Positions 7,453 through 14,892 of a stretch of 28,600 nt of DNA are shown piece by piece (the first letter of the stretch is position 1; every line of letters begins with the position of its first letter). The stretch comes from DAOTTX01 sp034437515. GTDB taxonomy: Bacteria; Chloroflexota; Anaerolineae; Aggregatilineales; Phototrophicaceae. Under the pieces are notes generated by a model that was given only the letters and a program-made list of their open reading frames with translations, was not told the DNA's origin and searched no databases. Location of the stretch: contig DAOTTX010000330.1 of the NCBI GenBank assembly GCA_034437515.1, forward strand, positions 1 through 28,600, in the 5' to 3' direction. The position numbers were made by a program, and so were the translations under genes.

Positions 7453-8835
7453 ATGCTAGAGACACTACTTATCGCTGGTTTAACGGCTGTACTGGTCGCG
7501 TTAGGATTTTTCACCTGGCGTTGGCGCGAGCAGCTCGAAGCACAAAAGACAAAATTGTCAGAAAAAGACCGTTGGATTGTCGGGTTGGAAGAACGCGCCG
7601 CCGACAAAGCACGGCTTATCACCAGCCTAGAAGAAAAAATCGACGGCAAAGAGCGTACAATCGCCAACCTCAACGCCCAGGTACTACTCAAGGAACAGTC
7701 AGCGGCGCGGGCGCTCGGTGAGCTTAGTAAGCGTGACCGACGCATCGAAGCACTGCAAGCGAAGATCGAGGCCAGCGAAGCGGAAATCACTTATCGCCGA
7801 GCGTTGATACTCACACTGGCGAACACGGCCTATGACGCGCTGATGGTCGTGGATCGTGAAAGTAAGGTGATCGCGGCGAATACGGCGGCTGAGTCTTTGT
7901 TTGACTGTGACTGTCTCGCCGGTGCGCCGCTTTCTTCGTTGAACGAGACGCCTGAACTAACGATGATGGTTGATGACGCGCTGACCAACGAAGAGGAGTC
8001 ATTCGAGGCGCAGATGATGATCGGACAGCGCATTTATAAAGTCCGGTCGCAAGTGATGAAGCGCGATGGGCATTACTTCATCGCTCTGGCGCTGCAAGAC
8101 ATCACGCAGTTGGTACGTCTGAACCGTGCCCGGCGGGATATGGTCGCTAACATCTCACACGAACTGCGGACGCCGATTGCAAATATTCGCTCGATCATTG
8201 ACAGCTTGTTCCACGAGCAGGATAAGCCCAAGCGTAAGGAAAGCATCCACTCCCTACGAGAGATCGCACAGGAGACGGATAATCTGCTGTGGTTAGTTCA
8301 GGAGATGATGGATCTCTCCATGATTGAGTCGGGGCAGGCGATCGTCCGCATGGTGGATAACCAGCTCTCCGAAGTGATTGATGAAACGGTCGAACGACTG
8401 GCAGACCGCGCCGATCAGAAGTCGATCAATCTGGTACGCCATATCCCGGAAAAAATGCACGTCTTGTGTGATCGTGATTTGATCCAGCGGGTGCTGGTCA
8501 ACCTGGTACACAACGCGCTGAAATGGTCGCCGGATGACGAAGCCATCACCATCAGTGCCTCCGGTGATGAAGAAGAGGTTACGATCAGTATATTAGACAA
8601 CGGCCCCGGTGTGCCGCCGGCTGCGGTGGATCGCATCTTTGAGCGGTTTTATCAGGTGGATGCGTCACGTAGCGGTGGCGAGGGTACCGGGTTGGGATTG
8701 GCGATCTGCCGGCACATCATCGAAGCGCACGGTGGGCGCATCTGGGCGGAACCGAACACCAGTGGTGCGGGTGGGCGCTTTCTGTTCACCTTGTTAAGCG
8801 CGGGTGAACGTGAGATGGATACTTCAGCTTCCTAA
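7453..8835 (+). CDS. membrane-anchored PAS sensor histidine kinase
   Basis: A 460-residue kinase. One N-terminal helix (about 4-22) anchors it, with almost no external part. Residues 25-118 form a long charged coiled coil (KLSEKDRWIVGLEERAADK and similar). A PAS domain spans about 120-222. HisKA carries the phospho-accepting His236 in NISHELRTPIANI. The HATPase domain has the N box (LVHNALKWSP), G1 (DNGPGVPP), F box (FERFYQ) and G2 (GTGLGLAI). The lack of an external sensor suggests signals reach it through the membrane helix, the coiled coil or the PAS pocket. It is the last gene of the regulator/GT-C/kinase unit and is probably the partner of the regulator at 4800. All catalytic motifs are intact. 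Confidence 0.93.
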   Translation: MLETLLIAGLTAVLVALGFFTWRWREQLEAQKTKLSEKDRWIVGLEERAADKARLITSLEEKIDGKERTIANLNAQVLLKEQSAARALGELSKRDRRIEALQAKIEASEAEITYRRALILTLANTAYDALMVVDRESKVIAANTAAESLFDCDCLAGAPLSSLNETPELTMMVDDALTNEEESFEAQMMIGQRIYKVRSQVMKRDGHYFIALALQDITQLVRLNRARRDMVANISHELRTPIANIRSIIDSLFHEQDKPKRKESIHSLREIAQETDNLLWLVQEMMDLSMIESGQAIVRMVDNQLSEVIDETVERLADRADQKSINLVRHIPEKMHVLCDRDLIQRVLVNLVHNALKWSPDDEAITISASGDEEEVTISILDNGPGVPPAAVDRIFERFYQVDASRSGGEGTGLGLAICRHIIEAHGGRIWAEPNTSGAGGRFLFTLLSAGEREMDTSAS

Positions 8836-8880
8836 TATGGCGATTGTTTCAAAGTTTCTGATTCTAACAACGACCACACT

Positions 8881-9750
8881 CTACCCCGTGACGGTATTCG
8901 CCGCGAACGCCGCCGCGTAGTCTACGGGGATCGTGACCTGTCCACTGGTGCCTGCACGCCACCGCCGCAGACCGCGCACCCGCGCCAGCAACTTATCGTC
9001 GTGCAGCCGCTTAATGATGAAGTGCCGCAGCACCGAGGTCGCGTCAATCGCGGCGATCCAGGTGCTGATCTCGATCTCATCGCCGAAGACCGCAGCCTGC
9101 TTATACTCGATCTGGTGACGCATGTGGGCGAGAGTCGCGCCCAGCTCACGGATGCGCGTCACGGGCCAGCCGTGCGCGTGCATGGCCTGCGCCTCGCAGT
9201 CCTCGACGTAGTTGAGGTACTGCGCGTTGTTGACGTGCCGCGCCGCGTCGATTTCAGGCCAGGCGACCCGTCGCCGGATGGTCAACAGGCCGCGTTCGGG
9301 TATTCTCGCCGGGGGCAGAGGGGTACGCGGCGGCGCGACATCGACCGCCTCGCCCTGCGAATAGGCCGCGATGATCTCCGGCGGCACGCTGGCGGGGAAC
9401 TGCTTCACGGTGTCGAACAGCACCCAATCGGTGCTGGCCTGCCCGATCTGCACATCACCCCGATAGAACTCGTACTGCCGCAGTGAGCGCACCCGCCGGA
9501 AGTCCTGCACCCACGTCTTGACGCGCACGGTATCCCCGTAGATTAGTGGCTGTTCGTAGACCAGATCGGTCTCGTAGGCCAGCCATTGCAGGTTCAGCGC
9601 CGCGTAGCGTGCCGGAGGATACCCGACCGCCGCCGACGCGCCGAAGGCCGCTTCCTGCATGTAGCGCAGGTAGTTCGCCGGGTGCAGTTCCTCGAACACG
9701 TCGCACTCGTAGTGGCGCACTTTAAACTCATGGGTGTGGACGAAAGGCAT
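8881..9750 (-). CDS. double-hotdog acyl-ACP/acyl-CoA thioesterase
   Basis: This 289-residue protein contains two 4HBT hotdog domains. The first (about 3-130) starts HTHEFKVRHYECDVFEELHP with ANYLRYMQEAAF. The second (about 155-265) starts RRRVAWPEIDAARHVNNAQY, the standard helix motif of FatA/FatB and YbgC-like thioesterases. Such proteins hydrolyse acyl-ACP or acyl-CoA thioesters. The start at 9750 (MPFVHTHEF) is preferred because family members begin about there; an in-frame ATG 45 bases upstream (9795) would add 15 unrelated residues. It is convergent with the kinase ending at 8835, with no obvious terminator in the 45-base gap. The first domain lacks the HxNN form (ELHPANY instead), so the active residues probably sit in the second. 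Confidence 0.88.
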   Translation of the reverse strand: MPFVHTHEFKVRHYECDVFEELHPANYLRYMQEAAFGASAAVGYPPARYAALNLQWLAYETDLVYEQPLIYGDTVRVKTWVQDFRRVRSLRQYEFYRGDVQIGQASTDWVLFDTVKQFPASVPPEIIAAYSQGEAVDVAPPRTPLPPARIPERGLLTIRRRVAWPEIDAARHVNNAQYLNYVEDCEAQAMHAHGWPVTRIRELGATLAHMRHQIEYKQAAVFGDEIEISTWIAAIDATSVLRHFIIKRLHDDKLLARVRGLRRWRAGTSGQVTIPVDYAAAFAANTVTG

Positions 9751-9862
9751 AGGCAGCTCATTTTTCAACGGTCGATGATATACCGCCGGTTGCAAACAGG
9801 GCGGCTCCTGTTTATTTTACCCCATCCGCCACAATTCTAATGATCGTGCCACTTCCCCTGAT

Positions 9863-9891
9863 CCGCTATGCGACTTCGTCGCACCGCTATG
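9863..9891. repeat. short palindrome flanked by 8-base direct repeats
   Basis: TGCGAC-TTC-GTCGCA at 9869-9883 is a perfect hairpin. CCGCTATG occurs on both sides (9863-9870 and 9884-9891), overlapping the stem by two bases on the left. It lies just beyond the point where similarity to the dioxygenase remnant stops, so it may be part of the inserted or rearranged sequence. No T run follows on either strand, so a terminator role is unlikely. Confidence 0.5.
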
Positions 9892-9917
9892 GGGGAGGTC
9901 AAATCACACATCACGAG

Positions 9918-10169
9918 GCGTTCCGGCAGCATGTCGTAGTCGGTATCCGGGACGCGCAGAAATTCAATGCCGTTGCGCTTGAGCTTCTCCACCGCGCCGA
10001 GTATATCCCCGATGCTGAGCGCGAGATGCTGCACCCCCGGCGTCAGGTAGAAGTCGAGGTATTCCTCGATCTGGCTTTTGTGTTTACCGTCCACCGGTTC
10101 GTAACCCGGTATGAACGGGCCGTCGTAGTCGCTGTGATCTACGAAGATGTGTAGCGTCTCGCCGTACAT
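9918..10169 (-). pseudogene. hpd: remnant of 4-hydroxyphenylpyruvate dioxygenase
   Basis: An 84-codon stretch reads MYGETLHIFVDHSDYDGPF, then KSQIEEYLDFY, TPGVQHLALSIGDIL and GIEFLRVPDTDYDMLPER. This is the middle of 4-hydroxyphenylpyruvate dioxygenase, the Fe(II) enzyme converting 4-hydroxyphenylpyruvate to homogentisate in tyrosine breakdown; intact enzymes are about 350-380 residues. Only the central Fe-ligand His (GVQH) is present. The first His, lying before this stretch, and the C-terminal Glu are both absent. Both borders are abrupt: neither frame beyond 10169 nor any frame beyond 9918 resembles the family. The enclosing open frame runs 10232-9837, with non-homologous ends. It is best read as a gene fragment, although a small expressed VOC-fold protein cannot be excluded. 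Confidence 0.75.
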
Positions 10170-10199
10170 CACATCATGTATAGCCCCTGTGTTAGGATG

Positions 10200-10235
10200 A
10201 AAAATTGAGCCGGTGTGAGCGAATGCCCACACCGG
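10200..10235 (-). terminator. hairpin terminator of the metalloprotease gene
   Basis: CCGGTGTG (10210-10217) and CACACCGG (10228-10235) make a perfect 8-base stem with a 10-base loop. Read on the minus strand it is followed by CTCAAT and then a T5 run (10204-10200), 15 bases after the stop codon of the gene ending at 10250. Confidence 0.75.
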
Positions 10236-10249
10236 ATTTGTTGGTTGTG

Positions 10250-13200
10250 TTACTGAATCTCGTCCAGATCGACGATCATGCGTAGGGGGAGTTCGTGGGG
10301 AATCTGGTTGCGCTCGTAGCTGCGCTGCACGCTACCAGCGACCGTGTCGAAGTCCGCACCCGGCACACCGATCACCCCGCCACCGGTGAAGCTGAGGTTG
10401 GCCCAGTTGTCCTGGCTACCAAGGACGAACAGGCTGTTGTCGGCGTTGAGGTCAACCGAGAGACCGGTATCCGTCGTATCCCCGTCACAGTTCCAGTCAA
10501 TCGCGGTGATGTCCGTGACCAGTGTCGCCGAATTGGGCGCACTCGCAGGCGGGCAGAGCTTCGCCGTCTGGTACCCTCCGGCGACGGCTTCGCTGCTGTT
10601 CAGACCGACGGTCTCATCCAGGTTGGTTTCGTCCAATACCGGGATGGGGAAACGTTGGAAATCATAGGCACGTGTCGCACCGTTATCTCGCGGCACACCC
10701 TGGAACTGCCAGCGATAGTTCATGATGCTCAGGTAGTTGGGCTTCCAGTTAGTGTTATCATTGCCGCCGTGCGTCAGGGCGAGATTGTGCCCCAACTCAT
10801 GGATGAACGTCCCGATCAGGAAGCCATCCGCCAAACCGTTGCTTACACCGACGTTCGGCCCCAGCGTGACGATGAACACCGACGCATCAATGCCGTAGGA
10901 GATACCACTGGAACCGGGCGACGTACCGGGGATCGCGTAGCCATCCCCCCAGATCGAGTAATGCCAGACCGGAACGCGCAGTTCGTTGAAGTATTCACTT
11001 TGCAAGGCCAGCACATCATCGTTGGCGGGGTCAAAGGACGTATTCATCACGGGAATGTAAGGTAACTCGTCGTCCAGATCGAGGATGATGTTGATGCCGT
11101 CTATGCCGTTAGGGTTGCTGAGAGGGGCATCAGCGAAAACCTGTTCGATCTGTGTGATGACGTTGGCGTTCGGTGCCAGTGCGAAGGCGTTGTTGGGCAG
11201 CACCATGTAATCCATCTCGACGAACAGGTCTTTATACAGCGGGTCAGCACCATAACCGGCCAGGTCGGTCACACCATAACCGTGTACTTCCCAGCCGTCC
11301 GGCAGTGAGTCGCCGTCAGTGTCGGGATTATTCGCCAGCGTGCCGAGGAAGTCCTCTTCGACATCCGCGAGGCCGTCGCTGTCCATGTCGTCGCCGATTT
11401 TGAACTCACCCTGCACCCAGGCACCCAACGCATTGGCGTTGGCATAGTAAGGACGCACGAACCATGTATAGTCGCCGTTCGCCGGGATGCCGGTGCCTTC
11501 CGGTGTGATGACGCACACCCCGTTCTCACAGATGCCGGGTAAGCCATACTGCCCGCCGATCTCATCGGTGGCGGCGTACCACGCCGAGGCGACCGGCTGG
11601 TTAAAGGCGGCATCGCTGACGTAAAGCTGATACCACGCCGCATCTGAACCGAAGTTTTCCCAGGAGAAGGTCAGATAGTTGCCGCCGACGGTGTTGTCAT
11701 TGGTCGGAGAAAGCAGCAGGTCAGCTTGCCCCTGTGTGCTGAACGTGACCGGCTGGGTGTTGAAGCCGCCAAAGCCCGCTGGCGACCAACCCTGTATGAA
11801 GATCGCGTAACTGCCGTCGAGCGGCTGCGGGGCGTCGAGCGAGCAGATGCCATCGTTGCAGATGTCTTCCTCCGCCAGCCAGCCAAAGAACAGGGTTTCG
11901 GAATAGTCATCCGTGCCCAGGTAGACCTGATAAAACACCGCCGGGCCGCTTTCGTCCCAGGAGACAGACGCTTGCGGTGCCACACCGACACCGGTCGGGC
12001 CGATGTTGGCGATGAGGCCGGGCTGCTGAATATCGAGTGTGAAGGCGCTTGCCGCACTGAGCGGGCCAAAGCCAGAAACCCACGCCCAGCTTTGCGCCGT
12101 CCAGGTGTAAGCACCGTTCGTGTAAAGTGGCTCCTCGACGCTGCACTGGTAAGTGCCGGTAAATACGCAGACTTCACTGGCGGCGTACCATTTATTGAGG
12201 CTCTCCGGTCCATCGACAACCAGATTAACCCAATCCGGTCGAGAGACACCCGATTGCGAGGCTGGTTCCCAGGTAAAGGTCACCATATTAGTGCCGTCGA
12301 TGGTCAATTGATCTTCTGGCGTGACCGGGGTCACATCACCCGGCGCGGGGATGTCCACCGCGAACTCTAGCGGCACGATCTGTCCGCCGAGGTCAACACT
12401 GCTGACCGGGTTGCTCAACCCTGCCGGGCTGTACTGCTGCAAACTATAGCTCTGGGTGCCGTTCTGTGTGACGGTGATCCCCAACCCGCAGAAGCCGAAG
12501 CCATAGCACACATCTTGCGCGGGGTACCAGTTGGCCTGCACGGTGCCGTCCGGCTCGGTCAATGTGATGTTGTACCATGTCACCTGCGGATCTTCCGCGA
12601 CATAAACACGCAGCGGATTGTCCAGGGTGCTCAGCGTTTCGTTGAAGGGGCTATCCAGGCCGCCACCGTCGATTAAGACCGAGCCGTCGGGTACCTCTGA
12701 CTCAGAGAACGCCAGGCTGTAGTTCCCACCTGCGCCGAACGCGGAAAGCATCACGTAATAAGTGGAACCCGCATCGACATCCGCGACGACAGTGCCGCCG
12801 GTGGTGTTGTTGTAGCCGTTGTCGCAGTCCAGTTCACTGCCGTTCGGCCCGTAGACTGTCAACACGGTTTGGAATTCGGAACCACCTGCATCAATGAAGA
12901 CACCGGTATCGATCGGAGCGGTGAACTGGAACCAGACCGTTGAACCATAGGCCAGCGCACAACTCGGTTTCGGGTCATTGCTGGCTTTGGTCGCCTCAGC
13001 GGAGGTGCCAGTGATGATGTTCGGTGTGGCATTTGCCGCCGGGATCGAAGTAACGACAGTCGCGTTGACGGCTTCGTCGTTGGCGGGCGGGGGGGCGCTG
13101 CTGCTCGTCTCTACGACCGGCATGGTCGCGGTGATGTTGTCAATGCCGATGCCGCCGTTTTCGCCGTAAATGTGCGCCATATGGACACCGGCAGGCAATG

Positions 13201-13585
13201 AGTCTAACACCAGGGAGCCACTGCCGATGGTCTCAGCGCCAGTCGCTACCGTTTGCCAGATGTTGCCGTCGATCTCCACGACCAGCGTACCCAGGCTGGG
13301 GCCGGTGACGTAATCGACCTGAAAATAACTACCGGCGAACTGCATCCGCAGCAGCGCGTCCGCGCCTTCGCTGTAGATGTAGCTCTCGCCACTGAAACCG
13401 GCGGCCTCGGCGGTCTGCCAAGTGCCGATTTGCTCGTAGCCGAGCGCCTCAGCCTCGAAAGAACGGGCCTGCACCGCGTCACCCGTACCGGCACTTTCAT
13501 CCTGGGCGCTGACGACCGTTAAAGCCAACACCCCCACCACGCCGACCAGTAACGCCGCCGTAAGACGAATCCAAAGTTTATTCAT
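10250..13585 (-). CDS. secreted multidomain zinc metalloprotease with TSP3 repeats
   Basis: An 1,111-residue protein. The signal peptide MNKLWIRLTAALLVGVVG... probably cleaves after Ala27. Next come a carbohydrate-binding-like beta domain (about 40-160) and a PPC-like domain (about 165-300). Four related modules (about 315-730) each carry a WYA/WLA motif and paired cysteines (for example VCVFTGTYQC, ICNDGIC, ICENGVC). A calcium-binding thrombospondin type-3 segment follows (DMDSDGLADVEEDF, NPDTDGDSLPDGWE, about 730-765). The protease domain has HELGHNLALTHGG with zinc ligands His929, His933 and His939, catalytic Glu930, and a Met-turn-like SIMNY, as in metzincins. The start at 13585 is chosen for its AGGAGA ribosome site and because it opens the signal peptide; a start 27 bases upstream is less likely. 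No sorting signal is seen, so it is probably released. The natural substrate is unknown. Confidence 0.88.
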   Translation of the reverse strand: MNKLWIRLTAALLVGVVGVLALTVVSAQDESAGTGDAVQARSFEAEALGYEQIGTWQTAEAAGFSGESYIYSEGADALLRMQFAGSYFQVDYVTGPSLGTLVVEIDGNIWQTVATGAETIGSGSLVLDSLPAGVHMAHIYGENGGIGIDNITATMPVVETSSSAPPPANDEAVNATVVTSIPAANATPNIITGTSAEATKASNDPKPSCALAYGSTVWFQFTAPIDTGVFIDAGGSEFQTVLTVYGPNGSELDCDNGYNNTTGGTVVADVDAGSTYYVMLSAFGAGGNYSLAFSESEVPDGSVLIDGGGLDSPFNETLSTLDNPLRVYVAEDPQVTWYNITLTEPDGTVQANWYPAQDVCYGFGFCGLGITVTQNGTQSYSLQQYSPAGLSNPVSSVDLGGQIVPLEFAVDIPAPGDVTPVTPEDQLTIDGTNMVTFTWEPASQSGVSRPDWVNLVVDGPESLNKWYAASEVCVFTGTYQCSVEEPLYTNGAYTWTAQSWAWVSGFGPLSAASAFTLDIQQPGLIANIGPTGVGVAPQASVSWDESGPAVFYQVYLGTDDYSETLFFGWLAEEDICNDGICSLDAPQPLDGSYAIFIQGWSPAGFGGFNTQPVTFSTQGQADLLLSPTNDNTVGGNYLTFSWENFGSDAAWYQLYVSDAAFNQPVASAWYAATDEIGGQYGLPGICENGVCVITPEGTGIPANGDYTWFVRPYYANANALGAWVQGEFKIGDDMDSDGLADVEEDFLGTLANNPDTDGDSLPDGWEVHGYGVTDLAGYGADPLYKDLFVEMDYMVLPNNAFALAPNANVITQIEQVFADAPLSNPNGIDGINIILDLDDELPYIPVMNTSFDPANDDVLALQSEYFNELRVPVWHYSIWGDGYAIPGTSPGSSGISYGIDASVFIVTLGPNVGVSNGLADGFLIGTFIHELGHNLALTHGGNDNTNWKPNYLSIMNYRWQFQGVPRDNGATRAYDFQRFPIPVLDETNLDETVGLNSSEAVAGGYQTAKLCPPASAPNSATLVTDITAIDWNCDGDTTDTGLSVDLNADNSLFVLGSQDNWANLSFTGGGVIGVPGADFDTVAGSVQRSYERNQIPHELPLRMIVDLDEIQ

Positions 13586-13639
13586 ATATAATAATCTCCT
13601 ATCACCTGACATACAGAACGCTTACTGCATTCTAACTTC

Positions 13640-13668
13640 ATTATATTGCAACCGTGCCCAAGTACCAA
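13640..13668 (-). promoter_or_regulatory. sigma-70-type promoter of the metalloprotease gene
   Basis: On the minus strand TTGGTA (13668-13663), a 17-base spacer and a perfect TATAAT (13645-13640) precede the gene. The predicted transcript start near 13633 leaves an approximately 48-base leader containing the AGGAGA ribosome site. Confidence 0.65.
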
Positions 13669-13793
13669 CACGGGCGCTTTATGGTTTGTAAAATGTAATG
13701 AATTCCATAGCGTGCTCATAGCTGGGATGCTACTATCAAGTAGATTTCGCCGAAGTCTGGTCAAGACTCCACATTTGACGGTATACTTATCCA

Positions 13794-13822
13794 TCAACAA
13801 TGATAGCAACTTACGTTAGAAT
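13794..13822 (+). promoter_or_regulatory. sigma-70-type promoter of the 13853 gene
   Basis: TCAACA (13794-13799) and TAGAAT (13817-13822) are separated by 17 bases, with four and five consensus matches. The transcript would start about 24 bases before the ATG, leaving room for the GCGGAGG ribosome site. Confidence 0.5.
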
Positions 13823-13852
13823 AACCCTTTCAAAATCTTAGCGGAGGCAACG

Positions 13853-14272
13853 ATGGCAACGGATTCAAGAAGGTGGTTTTACTCCACGCCGGAGCCGCGC
13901 CCTTACTACATCGAAGAGCGCGTGAACAACACTTTATGGAAAAATCGTTTGCAAGGACTTTTTATGAACTGCCTGCAAGCGACCCCGCCGATCAAAATGG
14001 AAGGCAACTGGAACGGGATGCCGGTGATCTTCGAATGGGTGCCGGGTGACTACTTTATTTTGAAATCTGGGGAGAAGCGCCGCGAACTGATCGGCGTGAT
14101 CCGCCAGATGCTGTTTAACCTCAAGCCAGTGTTAGAATACGAAGGGGCGGATGGCCTCTATGTGGTTGAATGGCACACCGACGGCGGCGACGAACGCTGG
14201 AAGCAGATCCAGGGCAACCCGCAATATCAAGGGTTGCGACGCATCGGCGCGCCGAAGAAGAACAAAAGCTAG
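13853..14272 (+). CDS. hypothetical 139-residue soluble protein
   Basis: The family is not recognised. The protein starts MATDSRRWFYSTPEPRPYY, has no signal peptide or membrane helix, is rich in aromatic residues (several Trp and Tyr), and ends in a basic tail (APKKNKS). Alternating patterns such as GMPVIFEWVPGDYFILKSG and GLYVVEWHTDGGDERW suggest a small mixed alpha/beta fold. It is well supported as a gene: a GCGGAGG ribosome site, an upstream promoter-like pair, and a hairpin terminator 17 bases after the stop, making it a single-gene transcript. The divergent metalloprotease lies 268 bases upstream, each gene having its own promoter. No function is inferred. Confidence 0.8.
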   Translation: MATDSRRWFYSTPEPRPYYIEERVNNTLWKNRLQGLFMNCLQATPPIKMEGNWNGMPVIFEWVPGDYFILKSGEKRRELIGVIRQMLFNLKPVLEYEGADGLYVVEWHTDGGDERWKQIQGNPQYQGLRRIGAPKKNKS

Positions 14273-14288
14273 CGGTGCGATATGAAGG

Positions 14289-14314
14289 CGTGCCGGTTGT
14301 GGGTACGTCTTTTT
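14289..14314 (+). terminator. hairpin terminator after the 13853 gene
   Basis: CGTGCC (14289-14294) pairs with GGTACG (14302-14307), with one G-U pair, around a 7-base loop. It is followed by TC and a T5 run (14310-14314), starting 17 bases after the stop. Confidence 0.6.
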
Positions 14315-14385
14315 GATTCGTAAGGCCATTATCACTGGTAGCATCTAAATTGAAACAGGATAAACATTGAGGAGCAATAACGACT

Positions 14386-14820
14386 ATGGCTAAGGAATAC
14401 GTCTCTGTACATATGGGTGATGGCTTTAAGACCACTGCCAGCACACGCGATTTTGAGTGGCACGCCGACCTGCCGGAAGAAAACGGCGGCACCAACACTG
14501 CCCCTAACCCGGAAGAACTGCTGCTTGGGGCGCTTGGCTCTTGCATGGCGCAGACGGCAAAGCTCTATGCACAGCGCAAGGGCTGGCAAATCGACGCGAT
14601 TACGATTAACCTCAGCTTTGAACGTCTTAAAGCGGAAGACTACCCGGCTTATGATGGTGACGCCCGGTTTGTGCATGAAGTTACGGAAGAAATCATCATT
14701 GAAGGGCCGCTGAGTGAAGACCAGCACCAGCGCGTTCTGGAAATCATGGGTAAATGCCCGGTACGGCGCATCATCAGTAACCCGGTTTTCTTTGCTGAAT
14801 CCATCGTAGAAGAAGCCTAA
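14386..14820 (+). CDS. OsmC/Ohr-family thiol peroxidase
   Basis: The 144-residue protein has the OsmC layout with both redox cysteines: Cys53 in LLLGALGSCMAQTAKLYAQR and Cys124 in IMGKCPVRRIISNP. NPEELLLGALGSC is the family's signature helix. These dimeric enzymes reduce organic hydroperoxides through a Cys-Cys disulfide re-reduced by thiols or lipoyl proteins. The segment EWHADLPEENGGTNTAPNPEE supplies the expected substrate-pocket region. It belongs to the broad OsmC group, closer to YhfA/OsmC-like proteins than to classical Ohr, so the preferred substrate is open. GAGGAG precedes the ATG by about 9 bases. It is flanked by two terminators and so is probably transcribed alone. Confidence 0.9.
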   Translation: MAKEYVSVHMGDGFKTTASTRDFEWHADLPEENGGTNTAPNPEELLLGALGSCMAQTAKLYAQRKGWQIDAITINLSFERLKAEDYPAYDGDARFVHEVTEEIIIEGPLSEDQHQRVLEIMGKCPVRRIISNPVFFAESIVEEA

Positions 14821-14829
14821 ACATCGTCT

Positions 14830-14857
14830 CCGGGCATACAATCGAATGCCCGGTTTT
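14830..14857 (+). terminator. hairpin terminator after the OsmC-like gene
   Basis: CCGGGCAT (14830-14837) and ATGCCCGG (14846-14853) form a perfect 8-base stem with an 8-base loop, followed directly by TTTT. It starts 10 bases after the stop codon. Confidence 0.85.
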
Positions 14858-14892
14858 CCTGTCTTTTCAACACATTTCGAGTAGGGGCTTGC

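Noticed and set aside
9837..10232. Intact stand-alone VOC/glyoxalase gene
   Set aside because: The similarity is specific to the middle of HPPD and stops sharply at both ends, with two of three metal ligands missing, so a remnant is more likely.
10295..11065. 256-codon plus-strand frame inside the metalloprotease gene
   Set aside because: It is a shadow of the well-supported minus-strand gene, with an unusual Arg/Val-rich composition and no ribosome site.
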